Positions 9,132 to 18,861 of a stretch of DNA of 64,000 nucleotides are shown here, one piece after another. Each line of letters begins with the position of its first letter. The first letter of the stretch is position 1. Origin of the DNA: an uncultured Sutterella sp. (GTDB lineage Bacteria > Pseudomonadota > Gammaproteobacteria > Burkholderiales > Burkholderiaceae_F). The notes beneath the pieces were generated by a model. That model made no database searches, was not told the DNA's origin, and saw nothing but the letters and a program-made list of their open reading frames with translations. Location of the stretch: NCBI GenBank assembly GCA_900545335.1, contig UQYP01000002.1, positions 124,001 through 188,000 on the forward strand, in the 5' to 3' direction. The position numbers were made by a program, and so were the translations under genes.

Positions 9132-10589
9132 ATGCAACAGAAAGCTTTAGTTGTCGGTTTGGGGGCTTCGGGAGAAGCTTGTGCTCGTTTTTTACTAAAG
9201 CGTGATTGGTCGGTGACGGCTACCGATACTCGTCAAACGCCACCGGCTTTGGCGCGTCTGAATGCACTGGAAGGTTTTAAGTTTTTTAGCCTCGACGAGG
9301 CACTCAATCAACTCGAGGGTGTTCAACTTTTAGTGATGTCGCCCGGCGTGAGCCCGTGGCACTCAGCCGTTACGCCTCTTGTGCAAAAAGCACTGTCGAT
9401 GGGCATTGAAATGGTGGGCGAAATCGAACTTTTTGCCCGAGAACTCAATCGGCTAGGGGCACTCAAAGGCTATAAGCCCAAAGTGATTGCCATTACCGGA
9501 ACAAATGGGAAAACAACGACAACGGTTCTGACGACGAAAATGGCAGCTGCGGGCGGCCTGAAAGCCGTTGCTGCGGGCAATATCGGTCCTAATGCAGTGA
9601 CTGAACTCGACCGCTATTTAGAAGCTGATGACTTACCCGATGTTTGGGTGTTGGAGTTGTCAAGCTTTCAATTGGAAACCACCTCGACACTTGCGCCCGA
9701 TGCGGCAGCACTTTTGAACATCACGCAGGATCACTTGGATTGGCATGGCGGCATGAATGAGTACGTTGCAGCCAAAGCAAAAATCTTTTCGCATGAAAAA
9801 ACCGCTCGAATCCTTAACCGCGATGATTCAACTGTGATGAATTTTGCGGCTGCCGATCGCAGAGTGTTTACTTTCGGTGCCGGAGAGCCTAAAGAGGCCA
9901 ATGAATGGGGGCTGGTTGAAAGTGACGCAATTACCTGGCTTGCATTCAATGAAGACGATTCCGTTCAGTTAACCAGGCGCAAGGTACTGGAAGGACACGT
10001 TTTGCAGCGCCTGATGCCTGAAGAGGCTTTACATATCCGGGGACGCCACAACAGCATGAATGCGCTGGCGGCCCTGGCTTTGATTTATGCGGCAGGACTG
10101 TCTTTGAGTGACGCGCTCAGAGCACTCTCTGAGTACAGAGGCGAGCCCCATCGCGTTGAATACGTGATGACAGTTAACGGCGTGGACTACATTGATGACA
10201 GTAAAGGAACCAATGTCGGAGCGACGGTGGCTGCTCTCGAAGGGCTCGGCGCCAACGGAACGAAACTCGTTGTGATTTTAGGCGGCGACGGTAAGGGTCA
10301 GGACTTTGCCCCCATCGCCCAGTCCATGTCGCGCCACGCTCGGGCAGCCGTACTCATCGGAAGGGATGCTCCTTTAATCGAAAAAGCTTTAGCAGGAGCA
10401 GCGTACCCGATTGTTCACGCCGAAGATATGCCTGAAGCGGTGCGTAAAGCCAGTGAACTCGCGCAGCCGCATGATGCCGTGCTTCTTTCTCCGGCCTGCG
10501 CAAGCTGGGACATGTTCAAAGACTATGCCGAACGTTCTGCTATCTTTATCGCCAGCGCCAAAGCATTAGCCGGTAATGCCCAGCAATGA
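9132..10589 (+). CDS. murD: UDP-N-acetylmuramoylalanine--D-glutamate ligase MurD
   Basis: 485 aa Mur ligase adding D-Glu to UDP-MurNAc-Ala. N-terminal Rossmann part (VVGLGASGEACARFL), central P-loop TGTNGKTTTT (Lys127), the middle-domain LSSFQLE, and C-terminal DDSKGTN and SPACASWDMF motifs. The stop overlaps ftsW (ATGA). Confidence 0.95.
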   Translation: MQQKALVVGLGASGEACARFLLKRDWSVTATDTRQTPPALARLNALEGFKFFSLDEALNQLEGVQLLVMSPGVSPWHSAVTPLVQKALSMGIEMVGEIELFARELNRLGALKGYKPKVIAITGTNGKTTTTVLTTKMAAAGGLKAVAAGNIGPNAVTELDRYLEADDLPDVWVLELSSFQLETTSTLAPDAAALLNITQDHLDWHGGMNEYVAAKAKIFSHEKTARILNRDDSTVMNFAAADRRVFTFGAGEPKEANEWGLVESDAITWLAFNEDDSVQLTRRKVLEGHVLQRLMPEEALHIRGRHNSMNALAALALIYAAGLSLSDALRALSEYRGEPHRVEYVMTVNGVDYIDDSKGTNVGATVAALEGLGANGTKLVVILGGDGKGQDFAPIAQSMSRHARAAVLIGRDAPLIEKALAGAAYPIVHAEDMPEAVRKASELAQPHDAVLLSPACASWDMFKDYAERSAIFIASAKALAGNAQQ

Positions 10590-11797
10590 TCAGTCTGAAG
10601 TCAATTTTTGAGAAAAAGCCAGCAAAGCAGGAGGATTGGACCTCCAGGAGCGCTTTTGCGACCATTTCTTCTATTGACTACAGTGTCATTGCTGCGATTG
10701 CAGCGCTTTTGGTCCTTGGGCTTGTGATGGTGTATTCAGCCTCCATCTCTCTCGGGGACTCGCCGAAATACCAAACCTCGGAAGGCTACTTTGCCGTTCG
10801 GCATGCAATCTACATTGTCATCGGCCTGATAACCGCTTTTTTTGTCTTCAAAGTCTCTCTTTACCGCTGGTATTTATTGAGTTATCCCTTGGGACTTTTA
10901 GGGATTTTATTGCTGGTTTCCGTTTTCGTGCCGGGGTTAGGACACGAAGTCAATGGTTCAACCCGTTGGATTGGGTTAGGTCCGATTAATCTGCAGGTCT
11001 CGGAAGTGGTGAAGTTTGTTTCCGTTTTAGTGATTTCGCACTTCGTTGTCACCCGCCAGGCCTATATGCACTCTTATACCCGAGGGCTCATTCCGGTCAT
11101 GCTTTATATCGGCATGGTGGCAATGCTTTTGTCATTGCAGCCTGACTTGGGGGCAACCGTTGTGATCAGCGCTATTGTGCTCGGGGTGGTATTTCTCGGA
11201 GGGCTCAGCTGGCGAATCATTGTTCCGTTCGGAATTGTGATTTTTGCAGTGATCGTTCTCTCTATTGCCCTGTCACCCTGGCGAACGGCTCGTGTGTTTG
11301 CTTACCTCAATCCCTGGGACATTGAAAATCAATTGGGTAAGGCTTATCAGCTCACTCACTCATTAATTGCCTTTGGCCGCGGGGAGCTTTTCGGTGTCGG
11401 TTTGGGGGCGAGCGTTGAAAAAATGCACTACCTGCCGGAGGCACATACTGACTTTATTTTGGCTGTGATCGGTGAAGAGTTGGGGCTGGTAGGATTTACC
11501 TTTGTATTGTTACTTTTTTATTGGCTTGTGCGTCGTTCATTTGAAATCGGCCGTCAGGCTGTCAGATTGGAGTCAGTCTACTCTGGTCTTGTTGCACAGG
11601 GAGTGGGTTTGTGGATCGGCGTTCAGGCTTTAATTAATATTGGGGTGGCAATCGGAGTGTTTCCGACTAAAGGTCTGACGCTGCCCCTGGTGAGTTACGG
11701 CGGTTCCTCCATTGTGGTGACCTTATGTGCTTTGGGGTTACTTTTACGGGTCGACTACGAAAATCGCCTCTTAATGAGAGGAAAAAGGAGACGATAA
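10586..11797 (+). CDS. ftsW: septal peptidoglycan glycosyltransferase FtsW
   Basis: 403 aa SEDS-family polytopic membrane protein (about ten helices after a ~35-residue cytoplasmic tail). It polymerises lipid II at the septum together with FtsI. Recognisable segments are VMVYSASI, GSTRWIGLGPINLQVSE, QPDLGATVVI, YLPEAHTDFILAVIGEELG and GLTLPLVSYGGSS near the end. ATGA overlap with murD; murG follows immediately. Confidence 0.95.
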   Translation: MISLKSIFEKKPAKQEDWTSRSAFATISSIDYSVIAAIAALLVLGLVMVYSASISLGDSPKYQTSEGYFAVRHAIYIVIGLITAFFVFKVSLYRWYLLSYPLGLLGILLLVSVFVPGLGHEVNGSTRWIGLGPINLQVSEVVKFVSVLVISHFVVTRQAYMHSYTRGLIPVMLYIGMVAMLLSLQPDLGATVVISAIVLGVVFLGGLSWRIIVPFGIVIFAVIVLSIALSPWRTARVFAYLNPWDIENQLGKAYQLTHSLIAFGRGELFGVGLGASVEKMHYLPEAHTDFILAVIGEELGLVGFTFVLLLFYWLVRRSFEIGRQAVRLESVYSGLVAQGVGLWIGVQALINIGVAIGVFPTKGLTLPLVSYGGSSIVVTLCALGLLLRVDYENRLLMRGKRRR

Positions 11798-12877
11798 ATG
11801 CAAAATAAGCACTTGATTATTGCTGCGGCGGGAACCGGAGGACACGTGATGCCCGGCTTGGCCGTGGCAGAAGAAATGAAAAAACGCGGCTGGACCGTCT
11901 CCTGGATCGGAACGCCTGTCGGAATGGAATCCCGTTTGGTGGGGCAGCGCCATATTGAATTTGATGCGCTCGACTTTACCGGAATGAGAGGCAAGGGCCT
12001 CAAGCACATGATCGCAGGCGCAGTCAAACTCATTAAAGCCTGTTTCGCTGCAAAGAAAATCGTTGAACAAAGGCAGGCAAGTGCCCTGTTTTCCACGGGA
12101 GGCTACATTGCTGTTCCTGCGGCATTTGGTGCCAGAAGCAAAAATAAGCCCCTCATTATGATGAATTGCGATGCGGGCAGTCTCATGAGTGTGAGAGCCG
12201 TGATGCCTTGGGCTCAGGCGGTAATGTGCGGTTTTGACGGTGAATGTGCTCATCGCGCAGGAGCCAAAGCAATTGTTTCAGGTAACCCGGTAAGAGAAGA
12301 CATTTTGGCTTTGCCTGAACCCGCCGAGCGCTATCAGGGACGCACGGGCAGACTTCATCTTTTGGTTTTCGGCGGATCGCTTGGAGCTAAAGTTTTAAAC
12401 GATACGCTTCCTGCGGCTTTGGCAAAATTTACGCCTCAGGCCCGTCCTGTCGTCACACATCAGTGTGGAAAAAATGCCGTTGATGAAGCCAAGGCTCTTT
12501 ATGAAAAGTACGGTGTTGAAGCCAATGTGGTGAGTTTTATTGACGATATGGCTTCAGCCTATCGTGAGGCCGACGTTGTCGTTTGCCGTGCGGGAGCAAC
12601 GACTGTCAGTGAATTAACGGCTGGCGGCATCCCTGCAATTTTGGTCCCCTTTGTCGTTTCGACCACTCAGCACCAATTAGGCAACGCTCAGTACATGCAG
12701 GATGAGGGCGCAGGGATTTTGCTTGAGCAAAAGAACTTAACCCCTCAAGTACTTTACGAAAAGTTAAATTCACTGTCTCGAGACGAGTTACTCACGATGG
12801 CCACTCGCGCCAGAAGCCTTGCAAAACGGGCAGCGGCAAAAACAGTAGCCGATACGATTGAACGTTTGGCAAAATAA
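11798..12877 (+). CDS. murG: UDP-GlcNAc--lipid I N-acetylglucosaminyltransferase MurG
   Basis: 359 aa GT28 glycosyltransferase that converts lipid I to lipid II at the inner face of the membrane. The N-terminal glycine loop GTGGHVMPGLAVA and the C-terminal donor site (GGSLGAKVLND, then CRAGATTVSEL and a later QHQLGNA) are all seen. It starts one base after the ftsW stop, with AAAAAGGAGACG as ribosome site. Confidence 0.95.
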   Translation: MQNKHLIIAAAGTGGHVMPGLAVAEEMKKRGWTVSWIGTPVGMESRLVGQRHIEFDALDFTGMRGKGLKHMIAGAVKLIKACFAAKKIVEQRQASALFSTGGYIAVPAAFGARSKNKPLIMMNCDAGSLMSVRAVMPWAQAVMCGFDGECAHRAGAKAIVSGNPVREDILALPEPAERYQGRTGRLHLLVFGGSLGAKVLNDTLPAALAKFTPQARPVVTHQCGKNAVDEAKALYEKYGVEANVVSFIDDMASAYREADVVVCRAGATTVSELTAGGIPAILVPFVVSTTQHQLGNAQYMQDEGAGILLEQKNLTPQVLYEKLNSLSRDELLTMATRARSLAKRAAAKTVADTIERLAK

Positions 12878-12911
12878 CAGTTTCAGATTCGTGCTTTTTA
12901 AGGCAAAAATC

Positions 12912-14309
12912 ATGCGATTTGCAGTCAATAAAATCCATTTTGTTGGTATCGGCGGAACCGGTATGAACGGAATTGCCGAAGTGCTGGTGACTTTGGGCTA
13001 TAAGGTAACGGGCTCTGACATGGCAACCAATGCCGCAACAGAGCGTTTAAGCGGCTTGGGTGTAGAGATTTTTCATGAACACTCGGCCGACAATGTTAAA
13101 GGAGCCGACGTTGTTGTCATCTCTTCGGCGATTAAGCCGGATAACCCCGAAGTGGTCGCTGCCCGTGAGCTGAGAATCCCCGTCGTGCCGCGTGCCGTGA
13201 TGCTTGCTGAACTCATGCGTTTCAGAAGCGGTATTGCCATTGCAGGGGCTCACGGAAAGACAACGACGACTTCTTTAGTGGCAAGTCTGCTCGCCGCTGG
13301 CGGTCTCGATCCGACCTTTGTGATCGGAGGCAGACTGAATTCGGCAGGCGCTAATGCCCGATTAGGCCGTGGGGAATTTATTGTGGCAGAAGCCGATGAG
13401 TCCGATGCATCGTTTTTATACTTGTCTCCTGTGATCGCCGCTGTGACCAATATCGATGCCGATCATATGGATACGTACGGCCACAATTTCGACAAACTCA
13501 AGCAGGCCTTTATTGATTTTTTAACTCGGCTGCCTTTTTACGGCAAAGCCGTGCTTTGCCTGGACGATGAAAATGTGCGCTCCATTATTGCCCGAGTGCC
13601 TCGTTCAGTCATTACTTACGGTTTGGATGAAAAAGCTGATGTTCGTGCGATTAATATCCGAGCCGAAGGCACGCAGATGTGTTTTACAGTGCTGCGCGAA
13701 GGTCATGAGCCGCTTGATGTGAGACTGAATTTGCCGGGTCTTCATAACGTCAGAAACAGTCTTGCTGCTATTGCAATTGCCACCATGGTGGATGTCTCTG
13801 ATGAAAGCATTAAAGCGGCATTGGCCAGTTTCACCGGTGTGGGCCGCAGATTCAGCCGCTATGGCGAGATTGCATTGCCGGGCGGAGGCTCTTTCACACT
13901 GATTGATGACTACGGTCATCATCCCCACGAAATGATGGCAACGCTTGAAGCCGTTCGCGGGGCATATCCGGGAAGACGTGTTTTAGTGGCTTTCCAGCCG
14001 CATCGCTACACAAGAACCCGGGACTGTTTTGAAGATTTTGTTAAAGTTTTAAGCGGTGTTGAAGCGTTGGTTTTGGCCGATGTTTATCCGGCCGGAGAAA
14101 CTCCGATTGTTGGCGCTGACGGCCGTTCATTGGCCCGTGCTATCCGTATAGTCGGTCAAACGGAGCTGATTTTTGTTGATACGCCTGCTGAAATGGACGA
14201 TGCCATTATGAAACTGGCTCGAGACGGAGATGTCGTCGTGACGATGGGAGCAGGCAGCGTGGGCGGCGTGCCCGGGCGCCTGAAGGCACGAGCCGGACTT
14301 TCACAATAA
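12912..14309 (+). CDS. murC: UDP-N-acetylmuramate--L-alanine ligase MurC
   Basis: 465 aa, first Mur ligase, adds L-Ala to UDP-MurNAc. HFVGIGGTGMNGIAEVL at the N-terminus, P-loop GAHGKTTTTS (Lys116), the DADHMDTYG motif, and IDDYGHHPHE followed by FQPHRYTRT in the C-terminal domain. The ATG at 12912 gives the canonical MRFAVNKIHF start; a possible start at 12858 would overlap murG and add unconserved residues. Confidence 0.95.
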   Translation: MRFAVNKIHFVGIGGTGMNGIAEVLVTLGYKVTGSDMATNAATERLSGLGVEIFHEHSADNVKGADVVVISSAIKPDNPEVVAARELRIPVVPRAVMLAELMRFRSGIAIAGAHGKTTTTSLVASLLAAGGLDPTFVIGGRLNSAGANARLGRGEFIVAEADESDASFLYLSPVIAAVTNIDADHMDTYGHNFDKLKQAFIDFLTRLPFYGKAVLCLDDENVRSIIARVPRSVITYGLDEKADVRAINIRAEGTQMCFTVLREGHEPLDVRLNLPGLHNVRNSLAAIAIATMVDVSDESIKAALASFTGVGRRFSRYGEIALPGGGSFTLIDDYGHHPHEMMATLEAVRGAYPGRRVLVAFQPHRYTRTRDCFEDFVKVLSGVEALVLADVYPAGETPIVGADGRSLARAIRIVGQTELIFVDTPAEMDDAIMKLARDGDVVVTMGAGSVGGVPGRLKARAGLSQ

Positions 14310-14322
14310 TAAGGATTGATAA

Positions 14323-15291
14323 ATGCAAGAAACGAAAAATGAAATTAAGCCTGAAAAGTTAGGCAAGGTTGTTTTACTTTTAGGCGGCATGTCAAGCGAG
14401 CGTGAAGTCTCTCTCATGAGCGGCAAGGGCGTCTTTGATGCTTTAACCGAAGCGGGAGTGGATGTCACGCGTTTTGATCCGAAAGAGCAAAGTGTCTCTG
14501 AATTGGAAAAGGGGGCTTATGATCGTGCCTTTATTGCCCTTCACGGCCGCTACGGAGAAGACGGCACGATTCAGGGTGTGCTCGAATATTTAGGCGTTCC
14601 CTATACCGGCCCCGGTGTTAAAACCAGTGCAATTGCTATTGATAAAAACCTGACCAAACAGATTTGGCGCGAAAGACAAATCCCCACGCCAAAAGGAATG
14701 CTGGTATCGGTTGACAGCGACCTGCACTACGTTATGCAGGAGCTGGGACGTGACTTGGTGGTGAAGCCCGCCCGTGAAGGTTCCAGCATCGGTTTAACAA
14801 AATTAAAAGATGCTACGGTAGAAGAGTTGCGCGACGCTATCGTCAAGGCTTCTGAATTAGACAATCACGTGTTGGTTGAAGAACGCATATTCGGGCGGGA
14901 ACTGACGGTTGCCGTGATGGGAGCCGGACAGGATGCAAAGGTTTTGCCGATTATCGAAATCATTGCACCTAACGGTGATTACGATTACCAGAACAAATAC
15001 TTCACCAATGATGTGCGCTATGAGTGCCCCGCAAAATTGTCCGATGATGTTCGTGAAGATATCGGCAGAGCCTGTCTGAGTGCTTACAGAGCTCTGGGTG
15101 CAAGAGGCTGGAGCCGAATTGACTTGATTTTGGCAGAAGACGGCTCGTTCAGTCTTTTGGAAATGAATACTTCGCCCGGTATGACCGCTCACTCTTTGGT
15201 GCCGCTTGCGGCTAAAAATGCCGGAATGAGTTACAAAGAGTTGGTGCTGCAGGTTTTATCGGAAGCCAAGCTTGATTTCCCCAAACCGTAA
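14323..15291 (+). CDS. ddl: D-alanine--D-alanine ligase
   Basis: 322 aa ATP-grasp enzyme that makes D-Ala-D-Ala, the substrate of the MurF half upstream. LLGGMSSEREVSLMSG is the N-terminal signature, ALHGRYGEDGTIQG follows, and EMNTSPGMTAHSL near the end carries the metal- and ATP-binding residues. Usual DdlB position between murC and ftsQ, 13 bp after murC. Confidence 0.95.
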   Translation: MQETKNEIKPEKLGKVVLLLGGMSSEREVSLMSGKGVFDALTEAGVDVTRFDPKEQSVSELEKGAYDRAFIALHGRYGEDGTIQGVLEYLGVPYTGPGVKTSAIAIDKNLTKQIWRERQIPTPKGMLVSVDSDLHYVMQELGRDLVVKPAREGSSIGLTKLKDATVEELRDAIVKASELDNHVLVEERIFGRELTVAVMGAGQDAKVLPIIEIIAPNGDYDYQNKYFTNDVRYECPAKLSDDVREDIGRACLSAYRALGARGWSRIDLILAEDGSFSLLEMNTSPGMTAHSLVPLAAKNAGMSYKELVLQVLSEAKLDFPKP

Positions 15292-15314
15292 ATCATGACC
15301 TTTAACCGGTCACT

Positions 15315-16133
15315 ATGAAGCGTTTTTTAAAGACTGCTTTAATTTGTCTGGCGTTGGTATTGCTGCTTGCTGCTGTTGCGGTAAGCAGCTTTCCGCGTTA
15401 TGCAGAGTCTTTTTTTACGATTCGGGCAGTGGAGTTGACCGGTGAAATTGATCACATATCCTCTGTTCACTTTAGGCGAGCATTGGGCAGCACGACCACA
15501 GGCACTTTTTTTAACGTGGACTTGGATGCGATTCGCGAAGCCGCTCTTAAAGCGCCGTGGGTGAAGTCGGTGAATGTCAGGCGGGTATGGCCCGATAAAA
15601 TCAATATTGAAATTTCGGAATATAAGGCGCTTGCCCTGTGGGAAGACGGCAGGCTTGTTTCGGTAAATGGCGAACTTTTCGCAGCCAATCCTGAAGAGGC
15701 CGATAACCCGATGGCATTGCCTGAGTTTTTCGGTCGCGCAGAGATGGTGCAGGAAGTGACGCGCCGCTATAAGCGCTTCAATAAAATGCTTCAGGTTGTC
15801 ATGCCCAAAGCCAGAGTCACAGAAGTGAGCGTCAATGATCGTGACAGCTGGGCCTTGGCCATTGCTTCGGATACGATTCCTCCCACTCGAATTGAGCTCG
15901 GAGTGGAGCACGAAGACTGGACACTTGAGGATCGTTTCGGCGTAGTTATCGTACAATATTCGGATGTTGTGAGATTGATGAAAGGACCGCCTTCGAGTAT
16001 TGATGCAAGGTACGAGTTGGCTTTTTCGGCCACTTTGCCTGAAAAAAGTTTAAAGACATATCGTTCTCAGGCCGGACGCCGACAGGCGGCCGAATCGATC
16101 GCGGAAGCCAATAGGCAAAATAGCGTTAGATGA
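15315..16133 (+). CDS. ftsQ: cell division protein FtsQ
   Basis: 272 aa bitopic membrane protein. One N-terminal transmembrane helix (about residues 5-25), then a POTRA-like domain (TIRAVELTGEIDHISS...) and the conserved PWVKSVNVRRVWPDKINIEI stretch, followed by the FtsQ beta domain. It is the scaffold of the FtsQLB complex. Its TGA overlaps the ftsA ATG. The C-terminus is Arg/Gln/Ala rich and poorly conserved. Confidence 0.92.
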   Translation: MKRFLKTALICLALVLLLAAVAVSSFPRYAESFFTIRAVELTGEIDHISSVHFRRALGSTTTGTFFNVDLDAIREAALKAPWVKSVNVRRVWPDKINIEISEYKALALWEDGRLVSVNGELFAANPEEADNPMALPEFFGRAEMVQEVTRRYKRFNKMLQVVMPKARVTEVSVNDRDSWALAIASDTIPPTRIELGVEHEDWTLEDRFGVVIVQYSDVVRLMKGPPSSIDARYELAFSATLPEKSLKTYRSQAGRRQAAESIAEANRQNSVR

Positions 16134-17422
16134 AAGAAACAAAGAAAGTAATCACTGCACTGGATATCGGGTCAAGCAAGATTCTTGCCGTTGTAGCCGA
16201 GATATATAAAGACGGAACATTCCGGGTCCTGGCCCAGGGACGGACCGACTCTCAAGGTGTGCGTGACGGCAACGTTGTGAGTATTGAAGAGGCTATGCCT
16301 CAGGTCAAAGCCGCTTTGGTGGAGGCATTCGGCATTGCAGGAAAAATGCCGAGTCTTCATGTTTGCACGAACATATCAGGCAAATCCGTCGAGGGGAAAG
16401 ATTCAAGCGCAGAGATGCCTTTAAGAGGCCGTACGGTCAACTTAATGGACATGAAAAAAGTCCAGAATATGGCCCAGTATGCTCTGGAGCTTAGAGACGA
16501 TCAGCAGTTGATTAAGTCAGAACTGCTTTACTACATGCTCGATAACCAGGAAGATGAGTTTATCGGACAAAATCCTCTGGATGCCAAAAGTTCCAGAATT
16601 TCGGCTCATATGCACTCAGCTGTTGCCAATTCGGCGTGTGCCTTAAACCGAGTCAATCTGATCAGACGCAGCGGGATGGACGTCTCGCAGATTTTGCCCG
16701 AGGCGTGGGCAAGCGGCTATGCCGTTTTAAGTCAGGACGAAATCCAAAACGGGGCTGTTGTGATTGATATCGGAGATGGGACAACGGATGTGGCAGTGTT
16801 TTACGCCGGTCACCCCCGTTTTACCTATACCCTTAACTACGGAGGCCGAAAGATCACCCAGCGCATCAGCGGCTATTTGCACTGCTCGATGCAGCAAGCC
16901 GAACAAATCAAAACCAGGTTGGATCTGAGGTGTCGGCCTGAAGACGCTGATGTCATTTTGTACCGGACACCCATTGAGGAAGGTAACCGCAAATTCTCTA
17001 AGCTCGACATTTCCAAGGTTGTCTATCGCGAAGTTCGTAACCTCAACATGACGATCGGTCAAAAACTCTTTGAAGAGGGGTGGTATACCACGCAAAACGG
17101 TGCTCCCTGCAATACTTTGACGGGCGGCATTGTGTTGACGGGCGGAAGCTCACTTTTAATGGGCATGCCTGAGCTTTTTTCAGAGATGCCGGGTCCCATG
17201 GCCTATACATTCAGCACCAGACTGGGGCATTCACACTATACGGGTGATGCCTGTATCGGATTAAATTCCCCGAAAGAAAGTGCAGTGATGGGTCTGATTG
17301 CTTACGAAGCCCTGAGATTTAAAGAGGGGGCAGAAGATGAAGGCGAGCAGACCACTTCGGATAATTCACGCTGGTCTCAGTTTAAGCGTTTCATGACCGA
17401 ATTCTTTATCGGGCAATACTGA
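16130..17422 (+). CDS. ftsA: cell division protein FtsA
   Basis: 430 aa actin-like ATPase that tethers FtsZ to the membrane. ALDIGSSKILAVVAE at the N-terminus and VVIDIGDGTTDVAVF and GIVLTGGSSLLMG later are the actin-fold phosphate and adenosine motifs. The C-terminal WSQFKRFMTEFF looks like the amphipathic membrane-targeting helix. It overlaps ftsQ by 4 bases. The partner FtsZ lacks the canonical FtsA-binding peptide, so their interface may differ here. Confidence 0.94.
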   Translation: MKETKKVITALDIGSSKILAVVAEIYKDGTFRVLAQGRTDSQGVRDGNVVSIEEAMPQVKAALVEAFGIAGKMPSLHVCTNISGKSVEGKDSSAEMPLRGRTVNLMDMKKVQNMAQYALELRDDQQLIKSELLYYMLDNQEDEFIGQNPLDAKSSRISAHMHSAVANSACALNRVNLIRRSGMDVSQILPEAWASGYAVLSQDEIQNGAVVIDIGDGTTDVAVFYAGHPRFTYTLNYGGRKITQRISGYLHCSMQQAEQIKTRLDLRCRPEDADVILYRTPIEEGNRKFSKLDISKVVYREVRNLNMTIGQKLFEEGWYTTQNGAPCNTLTGGIVLTGGSSLLMGMPELFSEMPGPMAYTFSTRLGHSHYTGDACIGLNSPKESAVMGLIAYEALRFKEGAEDEGEQTTSDNSRWSQFKRFMTEFFIGQY

Positions 17423-17483
17423 TCGTCTTTGTCTCCCGCTTTTGCTTGCCCGAAGCTTCTGTCGGAAAGAATTTCTTGAAAAC

Positions 17484-17508
17484 ATTGAAAAAATCTTTTT
17501 CAATTTTT
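17484..17508 (+). terminator. A+T-rich hairpin with T-run between ftsA and ftsZ
   Basis: ATTGAAAAA (17484-17492) and TTTTTCAAT (17496-17504) are perfect inverted arms around a 3-base loop, followed by TTTT. It has intrinsic-terminator form but few G:C pairs, so it is probably weak. It could separate ftsA transcripts from ftsZ, whose own promoter may lie at about 17532 (CATAAT, no convincing -35 box). Confidence 0.4.
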
Positions 17509-17566
17509 AAGCAAAAAGCGCTATGTTCATACATAATTAGAGGATCGGTTTTGGAGGCCTATTCCC

Positions 17567-18847
17567 ATGTTTGAAGTACTCAGTGATAATGATCCCCGCC
17601 AAACGGTTATTAAGGTTGTCGGTGTGGGCGGCGGCGGTGGAAACGCTGTCGAACATATGATTGAGCGTGGTGCTCAAGGTATTGAATTTATTGCAATTAA
17701 TACTGATTACACGGCTCTGTCGCATTCACGCGCACACGCTACGCTGCAGATCGGTAAGACCGGTTTGGGGGCAGGTGCCCGTCCTGAAGTTGGCGAACAA
17801 GCGGCAATTGAAGCCAAGGACCGTATTCGGGAACTTCTTCAGGGAGCCAACCTCGTTTTCATCACCGCCGGCATGGGCGGCGGCACCGGTACGGGAGCCG
17901 CACCGGTGGTGGCTCAAATTGCCCGTGAAATGGGTATCCTGACGGTTGCCGTTGTGACTAAGCCCTTCAGCTACGAAGGCGCTCTGCGTATGCAAAGAGC
18001 AGAAGAAGGTTTGGTTAAGCTCAAGCAGTGCGTCGACAGCCAGATCGTTATTCTGAATGATAAGCTCGAAGATGAATTGGGTGAAGATGCTTCCGTGAGC
18101 GAATGTTTTGCAGCGGCCGATGATGTGCTCTTTAAGGCTTGTGCCGGCATCACGGAAATTATTCAAACGCCGGGTCTCATCGGTGTGGATTTTGAAGATT
18201 TGCGCACAGTGATGAGCGAGCGCGGTACCGCTATGATGGGTTCGGCCATTGCATCCGGTCCTGATCGTGCACGTATTGCTGCTGAAAATGCCGTTGCCTG
18301 TCCGCTTCTTGAAGGCGTGACGCTTAACGGCGCCAGAGGTGTCTTGGTTTATATCACCGCAAGCGAAGAAACGATGAAGATGAAAGAAACCAAGACGGTG
18401 ATGAACATCATTACGAACTTCACCGCCAAGGGCGCTCAGGTGATTTACGGCTCCGCCTATGATGACAGCATGGGTGACTCCATGCGTGTGACGGTGGTTG
18501 CTACCGGCTTGGATGGCGGCAAAGACAAGGAAGTTGCTCCGATCGATAAGCCCGATGAAAAGCGTGATGTTTGGGAGCGCAACAGTCGTGCTTATGCCGA
18601 GCCGCAACAGCAAACGGATCCTTGGAGCCCGCGCCAGAACGCCCAGGCTCAGACGGTTTCTCAACCTGCAGCAGTACAGCCTGCCCCGGAACCTGCTCTT
18701 CAAAAGGTTTCTGAACCGGCAGCTCCCGAAGTAACTGCGCAAACAGCTACGACACCCGAGGCAACGAAGACTGAAGCTCCGAAGGAAGAAAAGGCTGCCG
18801 ATGAGTGGGAAACGGGCTGGTGGTCCATTCGTCACGATACGAAGTAA
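17567..18847 (+). CDS. ftsZ: cell division protein FtsZ (atypical C-terminal peptide)
   Basis: 426 aa tubulin-like GTPase that forms the Z ring. GTP-binding motifs are intact: VVGVGGGGGNAVEHM, the tubulin signature GGGTGTG (residues 104-110) and the later NDKLEDELGEDASVSE. After the globular core (to about residue 317) comes a Pro/Gln/Ala-rich linker. The end reads DEWETGWWSIRHDTK instead of the usual D-I-P-x-F-L-R core that binds FtsA and MinC. No sequence coding that peptide is visible in another frame before lpxC. GGAGG lies at 17553-17557. Confidence 0.95.
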   Translation: MFEVLSDNDPRQTVIKVVGVGGGGGNAVEHMIERGAQGIEFIAINTDYTALSHSRAHATLQIGKTGLGAGARPEVGEQAAIEAKDRIRELLQGANLVFITAGMGGGTGTGAAPVVAQIAREMGILTVAVVTKPFSYEGALRMQRAEEGLVKLKQCVDSQIVILNDKLEDELGEDASVSECFAAADDVLFKACAGITEIIQTPGLIGVDFEDLRTVMSERGTAMMGSAIASGPDRARIAAENAVACPLLEGVTLNGARGVLVYITASEETMKMKETKTVMNIITNFTAKGAQVIYGSAYDDSMGDSMRVTVVATGLDGGKDKEVAPIDKPDEKRDVWERNSRAYAEPQQQTDPWSPRQNAQAQTVSQPAAVQPAPEPALQKVSEPAAPEVTAQTATTPEATKTEAPKEEKAADEWETGWWSIRHDTK

Positions 18848-18861
18848 GCTGAGCTTTTCTT

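Noticed and set aside
17726..18835. 369-codon open frame on the minus strand across ftsZ
   Set aside because: Lies wholly inside ftsZ on the other strand; low-complexity Arg/Cys/Leu translation and no ribosome site.
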